Shown: positions 1-9,150, counted from the stretch's first letter. The stretch: DNA of 64,000 bases from CAWFSE01 sp963697565 (GCA_963697565.1 CAVOOM010000006.1:471111-535110); one strand, 5' to 3'. Numbers and translations: made by a program. The notes: generated from the letters alone by a model not told the origin.

Positions 1-1
1 C

Positions 2-397
2 GAAGAGCGGCTCTACCTGGTGCTCAAGGTCGCCCAGGGCGATCTGACGGTGCGGGTGCCCGCGGACAACGCCGAGTACGTCGGCGTCCGCGACGTGGTC
101 GGTGCGGAGGGTCTGGAGCGCGTGTTCGACGTGCTGCGCCAGCCGTACACCGAGGAGCCCACGAACTGGTCCCGCCGCTACAAGGCCAACCTGGAGAAGC
201 TCGCCTCGGGCGATGTGATCAAGGTGGCCGAGGTCGTCCGCGACCTGTGGAGGCGCGAGCGCGAGCGCGGCCTGTCCGCCGGCGAGAAGCGGATGCTGGC
301 CAAAGCCCGGCAAATCCTTGTGTCGGAGCTCGCACTTGCCGAGAAGACCAATGAGGACAAGGCCGAGGCCATCCTCGACGAGGTGCTCGCCTCCTAG
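2..397 (+). CDS. carD: CarD-family transcriptional regulator (5' end outside window)
   Basis: This is the C-terminal four fifths of a CarD/CdnL protein, which binds RNA polymerase beta through an N-terminal RID domain and stabilises open promoter complexes, notably at rRNA promoters. The reading frame is already open at base 2. The visible part holds the end of the RID domain (YLVLKVAQGDLTVRVP) followed by the all-helical DNA-binding domain, including the conserved stretch NWSRRYKANLEKLASGD. About 30 N-terminal residues are missing relative to the usual 160. It ends 100 bases before a PIN/TRAM gene and an ispD-ispF gene, the arrangement I recall as common in actinobacteria. The family call is firm; only the start is unseen. 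Confidence 0.93.
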   Translation, partial: EERLYLVLKVAQGDLTVRVPADNAEYVGVRDVVGAEGLERVFDVLRQPYTEEPTNWSRRYKANLEKLASGDVIKVAEVVRDLWRRERERGLSAGEKRMLAKARQILVSELALAEKTNEDKAEAILDEVLAS

Positions 398-498
398 GGG
401 CTGATCGAGATGTCGCCGGAGGGCGGCGGGCGGCTCGTGCCGTTCGCCGCCTTCCGCGCGTTTGGGCGCGGGGCGCGGCCCGAGAGCCGAGGTGCCGC

Positions 499-1719
499 AT
501 GGCCGACGTGGAACGGCCCGCTGAGCAGCGGGTGCCGCCCGCACCCCGGGTGAGCGATGATCCGCGTGGCCGGCGCGCGCCGGCCGCCGTCGTCGAGCTG
601 CTCCGGCTGCTTGCCGTCATCTTCTTCGCCGCCGCCGGCTACCAGGTCGGCATCGCGCTCTCAGGGGCGGCCGAGCCCCTGCTCGGGCCGTTCAACGCCG
701 CCGGGATCGGCATCGTCGTCGGCTCCGGCCTCGGGTACGTCCTGGGCGGCGTGCTCGGCCGGACCACGGTCAGCGCGGTCGACCGCAGCCAGCAGGCGCT
801 GGAGGGGGTCTCCGCCGAGGAGGTCGTCGCCGGCGTCTTCGGCGGGCTGATCGGCGCCCTGGCCGGCAGCGCCCTGATGTGGCCGGTCTTCCTGCTCGGC
901 CAGCCGGCCTTCGCGGTGCCGCTCTTCGGCTTCGTCGTGCTCACCCTGGGGCTGATGGGCTACCGGGCCGGCGTCGCGCGGCACGAGTCCATGCTCGCGA
1001 TCTTCTCCGGCCGCGCCGGGATGCGGCCCCCCGTCACCTCGGCGGCCGCGTTGCCGCGGCTGGTGGACACGTCGGTCGCCATCGACGGCCGGGTGCTGGA
1101 TGTCGTGCGGGCCGGATTCCTGCACGGCCGGATGCTGGTGGCCCGGCCCGTCCTGCTGGAGCTGCAGGGCCTGGCCGACGCCGGCGACGAGGTCCGGCGC
1201 GCCAAGGGCCGGCGCGGGCTGGCGACCCTGGAGGCGCTGCGGCGCGAGCCCGGGATCTCGGTCGAGGCGATCGACGACGACGCCCCGCAGGTTCCCGATG
1301 TCGACGCCAAGCTGATGCGGATCGCCATCGACCGCGACGCCGCCCTGCTCACCCTCGACACGAACCTCGCCCGCGCCGCCGCGCTCGCCGGGGTACGGGT
1401 GCTCAACCTGCACGCGCTCACGCTGGCGCTGCGCCCGCCGGTGGTGGCCGGCGACGACGTCGAGGTGCACCTGCTCAAGCCGGGCCGCGAGGCCGGACAG
1501 GCGGTCGGCTACCTCGACGACGGGACGATGGTGGTGGTCGAGCAGGCTCGCGCACGGGTGGGCAAGACCGTCGTCGCCCACGTGACGAGCGTGCTGACCA
1601 CCGCCAACGGCCGGATGGTCTTCGGCCGGCTGGGCGGGATCGACGCGGTCGCCGCGGCCTCAGCGCCGGCGTCGGCGGAGGCCGAGCCGTCGGACGCCGC
1701 GGTCGACGCTCCGGCATGA
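499..1719 (+). CDS. Membrane-anchored PIN and TRAM domain protein (YacL-like)
   Basis: The 406-residue protein has three or four hydrophobic segments in its first 160 residues. A PIN nuclease-like domain follows (about 178-305, starting LVDTSVAIDGRVLD, with a second acidic cluster near LLTLDTNLARAA), then a C-terminal TRAM domain (about 312-380) expected to bind RNA. PIN/TRAM proteins of this shape are widespread in Gram-positive bacteria next to carD and ispD. Their substrate is not established, so RNA cleavage is a family-based inference. The ATG at 499 follows the carD stop by 100 bases. ispDF starts 7 bases after the stop, suggesting cotranscription. Confidence 0.9.
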   Translation: MADVERPAEQRVPPAPRVSDDPRGRRAPAAVVELLRLLAVIFFAAAGYQVGIALSGAAEPLLGPFNAAGIGIVVGSGLGYVLGGVLGRTTVSAVDRSQQALEGVSAEEVVAGVFGGLIGALAGSALMWPVFLLGQPAFAVPLFGFVVLTLGLMGYRAGVARHESMLAIFSGRAGMRPPVTSAAALPRLVDTSVAIDGRVLDVVRAGFLHGRMLVARPVLLELQGLADAGDEVRRAKGRRGLATLEALRREPGISVEAIDDDAPQVPDVDAKLMRIAIDRDAALLTLDTNLARAAALAGVRVLNLHALTLALRPPVVAGDDVEVHLLKPGREAGQAVGYLDDGTMVVVEQARARVGKTVVAHVTSVLTTANGRMVFGRLGGIDAVAAASAPASAEAEPSDAAVDAPA

Positions 1720-1726
1720 TCGGCGG

Positions 1727-2917
1727 GTGACCTCCGCCCCTCCGTCCCGCGTCGCCGCGATCGTCCCGGCGGCCGGCCGCGGTGAGCGGCTCGGCCCCGG
1801 GGCCCCCAAGGCGCTGCGCGACTCTCGCCGGGCGGCCGCTGCTGGTGCACGCGGCCCTCGCGCTGGCCGCGTGCCCCGAGGTCGACCTGATCGTCGTGGC
1901 GGCGCCGCCCGACGCCATCGCCGAGACCGCTGCGCTGCTGGCCGACGTCGACACCGACTGGGTGGTGGTCGCCGGCGGCCGCGACCCGGGTGGACTCCGT
2001 CCGGCTGGCCCTCGCGGCCGTCCCGGCCGACGTCGACGTGGTGCTGGTGCACGACGCGGCCCGCCCGCTCGTGCCGGCGGCCCTGGTCTCGGACGTGGTG
2101 GCCGCGGTGCGCGGCGGGGCGGACGCGGTCGTGCCCGGTGTCCCGCTGGCCGACACGGTCAAGCGGGTCGACGCCGCGGGCCTCGTCCACGAGACGCCCG
2201 ACCGCGCCGCGCTGCGGGCCGTGCAGACGCCGCAGGGGTTCCGCCGGCGGTGCTCGAGGCCGCCCACGCGGCGGCCGGGCCGGGCGCCGACGGCGACCGA
2301 TGACGCGGGGCTGGTCGAGCGGGCCGGCGGCGCGGTGCTGGTGATCCCCGGCGACGAGGAGGCGTTCAAGGTGACCCGTCCGCATGGACCTGCTGCTGGC
2401 CGAGGCGGTGCTCGCGGCGCGGGCCGGGTCCGCCGGCGGCGCGCCCCGGGTGGGGATGGGCACCGACGTGCATCCGCTCGAGCCGGGCCGGCCGTGCTGG
2501 GTCGCCGGGCTGCTGTGGCCAGACGAGCCGGCCGGGCCGAGCGGTCACTCCGACGGCGACGTGGCCGCGCACGCGCTCTGCGACGCGCTGCTGGCGGCGG
2601 CCGGGCTCGGCGACCTCGGCTCGAACTTCGGCACCGCCGAGCCGGAGTGGGCCGGCGCCTCAGGCGCGGCGCTGCTGGCCGAGACCGCCCGGCGGGTGCG
2701 GGCGTGCCGGGTACGCGATCGGCAACGCCACCGTCCAGGTCATCGGCAACCGCCCCCGCCTCGGCCCGCGCCGCGCCGAGGCGGAGCAGGCGCTGTCGGC
2801 GGCCCTCGGCGGCGCCCCGTCTCGGTCTCGGCGACGACCACCGACGGGCTCGGGCTGACCGGCCGGGGCGAGGGCCTGGCCGCGCTTGCGGTGGCGATGC
2901 TCGTGCCGCTCGCCTAG
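1727..2917 (+). CDS. ispDF: IspD-IspF bifunctional MEP-pathway enzyme, seven frameshifts
   Basis: The N-terminal half is IspD (CTP plus MEP to CDP-ME; motif IVPAAGRGERLGPGAPKAL, later LVHDAARPLV and VQTPQGF). The C-terminal half is IspF (CDP-MEP cyclisation; GMGTDVHPL, then HSDGDVAAHALCDALL, then SATTTDGLGLTGRGEG). No stop separates the halves: FKVTRP of IspD runs into DLLLAEAVLAA and then IspF. One-base breaks occur near 1823, 1987, 2243, 2297, 2380, 2704 and 2818, yet every segment keeps normal codon use and conserved motifs. Both activities are essential where the MEP route is used, so sequence error is likelier than decay. The GTG at 1727 gives the expected N-terminus. The metal-binding signature reads HSDGDV where HSDADV is usual. 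Confidence 0.85.
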
Positions 2918-2927
2918 CGTCGCGGGT
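2915..2927 (+). promoter_or_regulatory. -10 hexamer TAGCGT, leaderless start
   Basis: TAGCGT at 2915-2920 lies 7 nt before the ATG at 2928. Its first three bases are the ispDF stop codon. No Shine-Dalgarno sequence is present, so the mRNA probably begins at the start codon. Confidence 0.6.
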
Positions 2928-3322
2928 ATGGCCCACGCCCTTCCCGACAAGCTCATCCAATGGATCGACGCCGGCGAGTTCGCCGTCATCGGCACGATCG
3001 AGCCCGACGGCCGCCCCCAGCTGTCGGTGGTCTGGCTCGCGTACGACGGAGGCGACCTGCTCGTCTCGACGGTCGTGGGCCGCCGCAAGCACCGCAACCT
3101 GGTGGCCGACCCGCGCTGCACGGTGATCGTCTACCCGCGCGACTCGCCGTACGAGTACGCCGAGGTCCGCGGCACGTCGACGATGACCGAGGAGGGCGGC
3201 CGCGCGCTGATCGACGCGCTTGCGGTGAAGTACCGCGGCCTGGACCGCTACCCTTCGACGACGGCACCGACAACGTCCGCGTCGTGGTGCGGATCACGCC
3301 GGACAAGGTCGTCGTCCGCTAG
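2928..3322 (+). CDS. PPOX-class F420-dependent flavin/deazaflavin oxidoreductase
   Basis: The protein has about 131 residues with the split beta-barrel of the pyridoxamine-5'-phosphate oxidase-like superfamily. It opens FAVIGTIEPDGRPQLSVVW, continues with a cofactor phosphate-contacting region around GRRKHRNLVADPR and CTVIVYPRD, and ends with NVRVVVRITPDKVVVR. This is the layout of the actinobacterial TIGR03618-type family, most members of which are thought to use F420; the substrate is unknown. One base appears lost near 3252 (…DRYP | FDDGTDNVRV). A leaderless-type -10 precedes the ATG. The start is chosen there because the longer upstream frame is the ispF shadow. Confidence 0.8.
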
Positions 3323-3332
3323 CCCGTTCCGC

Positions 3333-3348
3333 ACCGGAGGGGTCCGGT
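3333..3348 (+). terminator. Short hairpin after the flavin oxidoreductase
   Basis: ACCGGA (3333-3338), a four-G loop and TCCGGT (3343-3348) form a perfect 6-bp stem 10 bases after the stop at 3322. There is no clear U tract, so termination is only suggested. Confidence 0.35.
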
Positions 3349-3475
3349 TCGGCCACGGATCACGAGGCGTTCGTCTGCCGTTCACCCTTGGCGCCCCTCG
3401 CTGTTTGCCCGCTGCCGACAGCCTGCAGGCAGCCCCCGGACCGCCCGGGGGACTCGCCCTGGAGGCCGCGCGTTG

Positions 3476-3955
3476 GGTGAGCCCCGCTTCCTGATCCTGG
3501 AGGGCGACGCCCGCCGGTTGAGCTGGCCCGATCCCTCCCGAGGCCGACGGCAACGGCGCCGCGGCCTGGCAGCTGGTGTCGGGCAACAACCGCGAGCTGG
3601 GCCGCAGCGCCGTCCTACCACTGGGGTCCGGACGCCTGCCTCGGGGCGATCGACGAGCTCGTCCGCTCCCTGTCGCGCGCCCAGACCAGGGTGAGCCGCA
3701 GCCCGGCGACCGGCATGTGGACCTGGGTGCTGACCGTGGACGGCGAGCCGGCCGCGATGAGCGGCCGCGGCTACCGGCGCGAGACTGAGGCCCGCTACAG
3801 CCTGGATCACTTCCAGCGCGCAGTCCCGATCGCGGCCATCCGGTCACGGACGCCGTCGCGTCGTCTGGGCCATCGGGGCGGTCAGCTCGCCGGGCCCGGC
3901 GGGCGGCCCAGACGGCCCCGGGGCAGCCGATCCCGCAGAGGGCCAGTCCGGCTGA
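3476..3955 (+). CDS. Hypothetical protein, broken by several frameshifts
   Basis: No single frame is open here, but joining frames gives a coherent actinobacterial-looking product. It begins EPRFLILEGDARRLSW, continues AAAWQLVSGNNRELGRSA and CLGAIDELVRSLSRAQTRVS, then a tryptophan-rich segment TGMWTWVLTVDGEPAAMSGR and GYRRETEARYSLDHFQRAV, and ends in a Gly/Pro/Ala-rich tail closing at the TGA at 3953-3955. Breaks are near 3532, 3617 and 3850. The middle part faintly recalls DUF1508/YegP-like small beta-sheet proteins, but I would not assign it. It could be a real gene hit by sequence errors or a pseudogene; codon bias favours a real gene. Confidence 0.5.
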
Positions 3956-3979
3956 GGAGGCGCGGCCCTCCGCTGCCCG

Positions 3980-3992
3980 TACCCTTGCGCCC
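3980..3992 (+). promoter_or_regulatory. -10 hexamer TACCCT before cysS
   Basis: TACCCT at 3980-3985 ends 7 nt before the GTG at 3993. No ribosome binding site is visible, so cysS is probably leaderless. Confidence 0.6.
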
Positions 3993-5402
3993 GTGACCCT
4001 GCGCCTGCACGACACCGCGACCCGCGCGGTGCGCGACTTCGTGCCGCTCGTCCCCGGCCGGGTCGGCGTCTACCTGTGCGGCGCGACGGTGCAGGCCCCG
4101 CCGCACATCGGCCACATCCGCTCGGGGCTCGCCTTCGACGTGCTGCGCCGGTGGCTCGAGCACAGCGGCTACGTGGTCACCTTCATCCGCAACGTCACCG
4201 ACATCGACGACAAGATCATCCACAACGCCGGCCACGAGGACATCCCGTACTGGCAGCTGGCGATGCGCAACGAGCGCGCCTTCACCTGGGCGTACGACAC
4301 GCTCGGCTGCCTGCCGCCGACGTACGAGCCCCGGGCGACCGGCCACGTCCCCGAGATGGTCGCGCTCATGCAGCGGCTGATCGACCGCGACCACGCGTAC
4401 GCGGCCGGCGGCGACGTCTACTTCGATGTGCGCTCGCTGGAGTCGTACGGCTCGCTGTCGGGCCAGCGCATCGACGACATGCTCGCCGCCGCCGACAGCG
4501 AGGAGCGCGGCAAGCGCGACGCTCGCGACTTCGCGCTGTGGAAGGGCGCCAAGCCCGGCGAGCCGCAGTGGGACACCCCCTGGGGGTCCGGGCGGCCCGG
4601 CTGGCACCTGGAGTGCTCGGCGATGGCGCACAAGTACCTCGGCGCGGAGTTCGACATCCACGGCGGCGGGCTCGACCTGGTCTTCCCCCACCACGAGAAC
4701 GAGATCGCGCAGTCGGTCGCGGCCGGCGACGGCTTCGCCCGGTACTGGATGCACAACGCCTGGGTCACGACGAGCGGCGAGAAGATGAGCAAGTCGCTCG
4801 GCAACTCGCTGCTGGTCTCCGAGGTGGTCAAGCGCGTGCGCCCCGTCGAGCTGCGCTGGTACCTCATCGGCGCCCACTACCGCTCGCACCAGGAGTACTC
4901 CGAGGAGGCGCTGCACGAGGCGGCGACCGCCTACCAGCGGATCGAGCACTTCGTGCTGCGGGCCGCGGAGGCCGCCGGGCCGTTCGAGCCCTCGGTGGCC
5001 TGCGCCGACTTCGCCCTCGCCATGGACGACGACCTGGCCGTGCCGGCGGCGCTGGCCGCCCTGCAGGCCGTGGTGCGCGAGGGCAACACCGCGCTGGCCG
5101 CGGGCGACCACGCGACGGCCCGCGGCGCCGCGGCGTCCGTACGGGCCATGCTCGGCGTCCTGGGCGTCGACCCCCTGGCCGAGCCGTGGGCCTCGGCCCG
5201 CGGCGGCGCCGGGGACGCGGGCCTGCGCGACGCCGTGGACGGCCTCGTGCGGTCCTCGCTCGACGAGCGGGCCGCCGCGCGCAAGGACAAGGACTTCGCC
5301 CGGGCCGACGCGATCCGCGACCGGCTGGCGGCGGCGGGGATCGCGGTGGAGGACACCGCGGAAGGCGCGCGCTGGTCGCTCGCCGAGGAGGGACACCGCT
5401 GA
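3993..5402 (+). CDS. cysS: Cysteinyl-tRNA synthetase
   Basis: This class I aminoacyl-tRNA synthetase charges tRNA-Cys. The 469-residue length is normal. The HIGH-type signature is PHIGHIRSG (residues 37-45), and KMSKS appears as GEKMSKSLGN near 264. Candidate zinc ligands are the Cys in YLCG, the Cys in HLECSAM and the His-Glu of FPHHENEI. The C-terminal helical anticodon-binding region ends with DFARADAIRDRLAAAGI, the usual tail signature. The GTG start fits the leaderless -10. rlmB overlaps its stop codon by one base (TGATG), so the two are translationally coupled. Confidence 0.96.
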   Translation: MTLRLHDTATRAVRDFVPLVPGRVGVYLCGATVQAPPHIGHIRSGLAFDVLRRWLEHSGYVVTFIRNVTDIDDKIIHNAGHEDIPYWQLAMRNERAFTWAYDTLGCLPPTYEPRATGHVPEMVALMQRLIDRDHAYAAGGDVYFDVRSLESYGSLSGQRIDDMLAAADSEERGKRDARDFALWKGAKPGEPQWDTPWGSGRPGWHLECSAMAHKYLGAEFDIHGGGLDLVFPHHENEIAQSVAAGDGFARYWMHNAWVTTSGEKMSKSLGNSLLVSEVVKRVRPVELRWYLIGAHYRSHQEYSEEALHEAATAYQRIEHFVLRAAEAAGPFEPSVACADFALAMDDDLAVPAALAALQAVVREGNTALAAGDHATARGAAASVRAMLGVLGVDPLAEPWASARGGAGDAGLRDAVDGLVRSSLDERAAARKDKDFARADAIRDRLAAAGIAVEDTAEGARWSLAEEGHR

Positions 5403-6391
5403 TGGCGGGCAACAGCCAGCGCAAGGGCGCGATGCGCAACACGGGCAGCAAGAAGGGCGCGACCGTCGGCTCGGGGGGCCAGCGGCGACGGGCCCTCGAG
5501 GGGCGCGGCCCGACGCCGAAGGCGAGCGAGCGGCCCGGACACCCGAAGGCCCGCAAGGCCGCGTCGGCCGCCAAGCGCGCCGAGGCGGGCTCGCGCGGGG
5601 GCGCCCCTCGCTCGGGGTCCTCGCGCCCGTCGCGCAAGACCGGGGGCGACGCGCCCGAGGTGGTCGCCGGCCGCAACTCCGTGGTCGAGGCCCTGCGCGC
5701 GGGCGTGCCGACCCTCGCGGTGCTCGTGGCCTCGCGGATCGACTCCGACGACCGGGTGCGCGAGTCGCTGAAGATCGCCGGCGACCGCGGGATCCCGCTG
5801 CTGGAGTGCTCGCGCACCGAGCTCGACCGGGTCACCGGCGGGGCCGTCCACCAGGGCCTCGCCCTGCAGGTCCCGCAGTACGAGTACGCGCACCCCGACG
5901 ACCTGGTGGCGCGCGCCCACGAGCAGGGCGAGACGCCGCTCATCGTCGCGCTCGACGGGGTCACCGACCCGCGCAACCTCGGGGCCGTGGTCCGCTCTGC
6001 GGCGGCGTTCGGCGCCCACGGCGTGCTGGTGCCCGAGCGCCGCTCGGCGGGGATGACCGCCGGCGCGTGGAAGGCCTCGGCCGGCGCCGCCGCGCGCATC
6101 CCGGTCGCGCGGGCCACCAACCTGGCGCGCGCGTTGGAGGCGTACCGCGCGGGCGGGCTGTTCGTCGTCGGCCTGGCGGCGGGCGGCAAGGCCGAGGTCG
6201 GCGCGCTGGCCCTGGCCGACTCGCCGCTCGTCCTGGTCGTCGGCTCGGAAGGCCAGGGGCTGTCGCGCATCGTCACGGCCGCCTGCGACGAGGTGGCCAA
6301 CATCCCGATGGCCTCGAGCGTCGAGTCGCTCAACGCGGGGGTCGCGGCGAGCATCGCGCTGTTCAGCGTGGCCCAGGCCCGCCGGGCTTGA
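5402..6391 (+). CDS. rlmB: 23S rRNA (guanosine-2'-O-)methyltransferase, TrmH/SPOUT family
   Basis: The 329-residue protein has a basic, low-complexity N-terminal extension (about 1-85, many Lys/Arg/Gly). A small RNA-binding substrate domain follows (NSVVEALRAGVPTLAVL…), then the knotted SPOUT methyltransferase domain. Its signatures are DGVTDPRNLGAVVRSAAAFG, VVGSEGQGL (about 279) and SVESLNAGVAASIALF near the C-terminus. The family methylates G2251 of 23S rRNA, or a tRNA guanosine in related members; the exact target is inferred. The ATG at 5402 overlaps the cysS stop. The cysS-rlmB pair is common in actinobacteria. Confidence 0.92.
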   Translation: MAGNSQRKGAMRNTGSKKGATVGSGGQRRRALEGRGPTPKASERPGHPKARKAASAAKRAEAGSRGGAPRSGSSRPSRKTGGDAPEVVAGRNSVVEALRAGVPTLAVLVASRIDSDDRVRESLKIAGDRGIPLLECSRTELDRVTGGAVHQGLALQVPQYEYAHPDDLVARAHEQGETPLIVALDGVTDPRNLGAVVRSAAAFGAHGVLVPERRSAGMTAGAWKASAGAAARIPVARATNLARALEAYRAGGLFVVGLAAGGKAEVGALALADSPLVLVVGSEGQGLSRIVTAACDEVANIPMASSVESLNAGVAASIALFSVAQARRA

Positions 6392-6425
6392 CCTCTCGCA
6401 TTCGGCCGAACGCCCGGGGCCTCCG

Positions 6426-6439
6426 TACCCTCGGGCCTT
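6426..6439 (+). promoter_or_regulatory. -10 hexamer TACCCT, leaderless decarboxylase gene
   Basis: TACCCT at 6426-6431 is 8 nt before the GTG at 6440. No Shine-Dalgarno sequence is visible. Confidence 0.55.
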
Positions 6440-7792
6440 GTGCATGAGTACACCGCCGAGACCGACCGGCTGGCCCAGGCCGTCATCGACTACGCCCGCA
6501 AGCGACTGCAGCTGAACCCGGTCCCGCTCGACCGCCCGCGCTCGTACGACGAGCTGCACGCCGTCGCCGGGGAGACCGTCACGGCCGAGGGGATCGGCGG
6601 CGAGCGCGCGCTGGCCCTCTTCGACGAGGTGCTGTCCAAGGCCTGCATCTCGGTCGACCACCCGCGCTACCTGGCGTTCATCCCGGGCGCGCCCACCGAG
6701 GCGGCGACGCTGTTCGACGTCGTCGTGGGCGCCTCGTCGATCTACGGCGGCTCGTGGCTGGAGGGCGCGGGCGCGGTGTACGCCGAGAACCAGGCGCTGC
6801 GCTGGATCGCCGATCTGGCGGGCTTCCCGGCCGAGGCGGGCGGGGTCTTCGTGCAGGGCGGCACCCTCGGCAACCTGTCGGCGCTGGTGGCCGCGCGCCA
6901 CACCGCGCAGACCCGGCGCGGCGGTGAGCGCCCCGCCCGCTGGGTCGTCGCGTGCAGCGCCGAGGCGCACTCCTCGATCGCCAGCGCCGCCCGGGTGATG
7001 GACATCGACGTGCTCGCGGTGCCCGTCGACGACCAGGGCCGGCTGCTCGGCTCCGAGCTGGCCAAGGCGCTGGACGCGCACGGCCGCGACGACGTCTTCG
7101 CCGTGGTCGGCACCGGGGGCACCACGAACTACGGGATCGTCGACGACCTGGCCGGGCTGGCGGACGTGTGCGCGGAGCGCGGCCTGTGGCTGCACATCGA
7201 CGGGGCGTACGGGCTGGCGGCGCTCGCGGCGCCGTCGCGGCGCGCGCTCTTCGACGGGATCGAGCGCGCCGACTCGTTCATCGTCGACCCGCACAAGTGG
7301 CTCTTCGCGCCGTTCGACGCGTGCGCGCTGCTCTACCGCGATCCGCGGCTGGCCCGCGCGGCGCACACCCAGACCGCCGGCTACCTCGACGTCCTCACCA
7401 ACGCCGACGAGTGGAACCCCAGCGACTACGCCTACCACCTGTCGCGGCGGGCCCGCGGGCTGCCGCTGTGGTACTCGCTGGCCACCCACGGCACCGACGC
7501 CTACCGCGACGCGGTCGAGCAGTCGCTGGCCGTGGCCGACGCGGCGGCCGCCGAGATCCGCGCGCGCTCGTACGTCGAGCTGGTGCGCGAGCCGATGCTG
7601 TCGGTCGTGGTGTTCCGGCGGATCGGCTGGACCTCAGCGCAGTACCAGGACTGGAGCGACCGGCTGCTCGCGGCGAACTTCGCCTTCGTCACGCCGACGG
7701 CCCACGACGGCGAGACGGTCACCCGCTTCGCGATCGTCAACCCCAGGACGACCGTCGCCGACATCCAGGCCATCCTCGACACGATGGCCTGA
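6440..7792 (+). CDS. PLP-dependent group II amino-acid decarboxylase
   Basis: The 450-residue protein is a fold type I PLP enzyme of the aromatic-L-amino-acid/glutamate decarboxylase group. Visible signatures are the PLP-stacking region FVQGGTLGNLSALVAARH, the Asp that pairs with the pyridine nitrogen in LHIDGAYGLAAL (about 251), and the Schiff-base lysine in DPHKWLFAPFD (K near 286). The C-terminal small domain ends FAIVNPRTTVADIQAILD. Substrate cannot be read from sequence; aromatic amino acids or related compounds are plausible. It stands alone between rlmB and a convergent antiporter gene, with its own leaderless promoter. Confidence 0.9.
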   Translation: MHEYTAETDRLAQAVIDYARKRLQLNPVPLDRPRSYDELHAVAGETVTAEGIGGERALALFDEVLSKACISVDHPRYLAFIPGAPTEAATLFDVVVGASSIYGGSWLEGAGAVYAENQALRWIADLAGFPAEAGGVFVQGGTLGNLSALVAARHTAQTRRGGERPARWVVACSAEAHSSIASAARVMDIDVLAVPVDDQGRLLGSELAKALDAHGRDDVFAVVGTGGTTNYGIVDDLAGLADVCAERGLWLHIDGAYGLAALAAPSRRALFDGIERADSFIVDPHKWLFAPFDACALLYRDPRLARAAHTQTAGYLDVLTNADEWNPSDYAYHLSRRARGLPLWYSLATHGTDAYRDAVEQSLAVADAAAAEIRARSYVELVREPMLSVVVFRRIGWTSAQYQDWSDRLLAANFAFVTPTAHDGETVTRFAIVNPRTTVADIQAILDTMA

Positions 7793-7804
7793 GCGGCCGC
7801 GAGG

Positions 7805-9008
7805 TCAGGCGCCGGTGGGCGGTGCCTCCGCCACGGCCGGCCTCTCGGCGCCCGGTTGGCGCGTCTCGATCACGTGGGCGGCCGCCGGGAAGATCAGGAC
7901 GCTGAGCACGCCCGCGCCGACGAGCGCCGCGGCGTTGGCCGGGATCATGAGCCCGCTGTCGACGCCGACCGCGGTGACGGCCACGATGATGGGCAACCCG
8001 GTCGCGGTGTACAGCGCCAACCGCAGCAGATCCGGCCGGGGCAGCCAGCCGCGGAACCACAGCAGCGTCGGCAGCCCGCGGCAGACCACCAGCAGAGCGA
8101 AGAACAGCAGCAGGCGCTCGGGCGACTCGAGGACCGCCTGCACGTCGAGCGACATCCCCGAGACCACGAAGAACAGCGGCACGAACAGCCCGAACGCCAG
8201 GCCGTCGATCTTGGTCTCGAGCCGCTCGTCGGTGCCCGGGCAGAAGTGCCGGCGGGTGATCATCCCGGCGAAGAAGGCCCCGAGGATCACGTCGAGCCCG
8301 AAGGCGCCGGCGATGGCCAGCAGTCCGATCAGCAGCAGGACGATCAGCCGCAGCGAGGTCTGCGAGGTGGTCTCTCGGCCGCGCAGCAGGATCTCGGTGA
8401 ACCTCGGCCCGAAGTGACTCGGCAGCGCCGCCAGTGCAAGGGCGACGAACCCGAAGAGCGCCAGCACCACCAGCGAGGTGAAGGCGCCCCGGGCGCCCAG
8501 CAGCAGCGAGATCGCCACGATGGGTGCGAACTCGCCGACCGCGCCGTTGGCGAGCACCGCGCGGCCGAGGGGCTGCTCGGTGATCCCGGCGTCGCGAAGG
8601 ATCGGCAGGAGGGTCCCGAGGGCGGTGCTGGTGAGCGCGATGGCGACCGCCGCCGTGTCGCGGACCACGCCGGTCCAGTGCAGGAGGCCGGCGGCGAGAG
8701 CGCGAGGGCCACGGCGGTCAGCCAGTTGAGGCCGGCCCGCTGGGCCAGCCGGCCGCGGATGAGCTCGGGGGGCAGCTCGAACCCGGCCACGAAGAACAGG
8801 AAGCCGAGGCCGACGCCGGCGAAGAGGCTGATCGGCTCGCTGACCTGGGCGAGGTCCGAGCGCCTGGGGGCCGATCACGACGCCGAGCACGAGCAGGACG
8901 GCGACCTCGGGGATCTTGGGCCCGGGCAGGATCGCCACGATGAACGGCGCCAGCGCGGCGACGGCGACGATCGCGAAGAGGGAGCCGAGCCCCTCGGACG
9001 ACGTCCAC
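7805..9008 (-). CDS. Cation/proton antiporter (CPA2/Kef-like), frameshifted
   Basis: The membrane protein has about 400 residues and 11-12 hydrophobic segments. Recognisable parts are ILPGPKIPEVAVLLVLGVVI, FVAGFELPPELIRGR, IALTSTALGTLLPILRDAGI and DVILGAFFAGMI, the pattern of Na+(K+)/H+ exchangers of the CPA2 group. There is no C-terminal TrkA-N domain. It probably exchanges Na+ or K+ for protons at the plasma membrane. Breaks lie near 8995, 8862 and 8700. The GTG at 9008 is preferred because TAGCGT sits 8 nt upstream. It converges on the decarboxylase gene. Confidence 0.82.
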
Positions 9009-9022
9009 GGCAGCGCACGCTA
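9009..9022 (-). promoter_or_regulatory. -10 hexamer TAGCGT, leaderless antiporter
   Basis: On the minus strand TAGCGT occupies 9022-9017 and is followed after 8 nt by GTG at 9008. This choice implies a frameshift within the first few codons. Confidence 0.5.
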
Positions 9023-9049
9023 GCGCCCGCGCCGCCCGCGCCGCCCGCG

Positions 9050-9055
9050 TACCCT
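9050..9055 (+). promoter_or_regulatory. -10 hexamer TACCCT for tRNA-Thr
   Basis: TACCCT lies 12 nt before the first base of the tRNA, consistent with a transcript starting about 4-5 nt upstream of the mature 5' end. Confidence 0.5.
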
Positions 9056-9066
9056 CGGTCCGTCAC

Positions 9067-9142
9067 GCCGACGTGGCGCAATTGGCAGCGCACCCGCCTT
9101 GTAAGCGGGTGGTTAGGGGTTCGAGTCCCCTCGTCGGCTCCA
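9067..9142 (+). tRNA. tRNA-Thr (anticodon TGT)
   Basis: The acceptor arm GCCGACG (9067-9073) pairs with CGTCGGC (9132-9138). The anticodon stem CCCGC/GCGGG encloses the loop CTTGTAA, giving anticodon TGT. The T arm GGGGTTCGAGTCCCC is canonical. Discriminator T and an encoded CCA follow (9139-9142). Confidence 0.95.
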
Positions 9143-9150
9143 CTCCGCGG

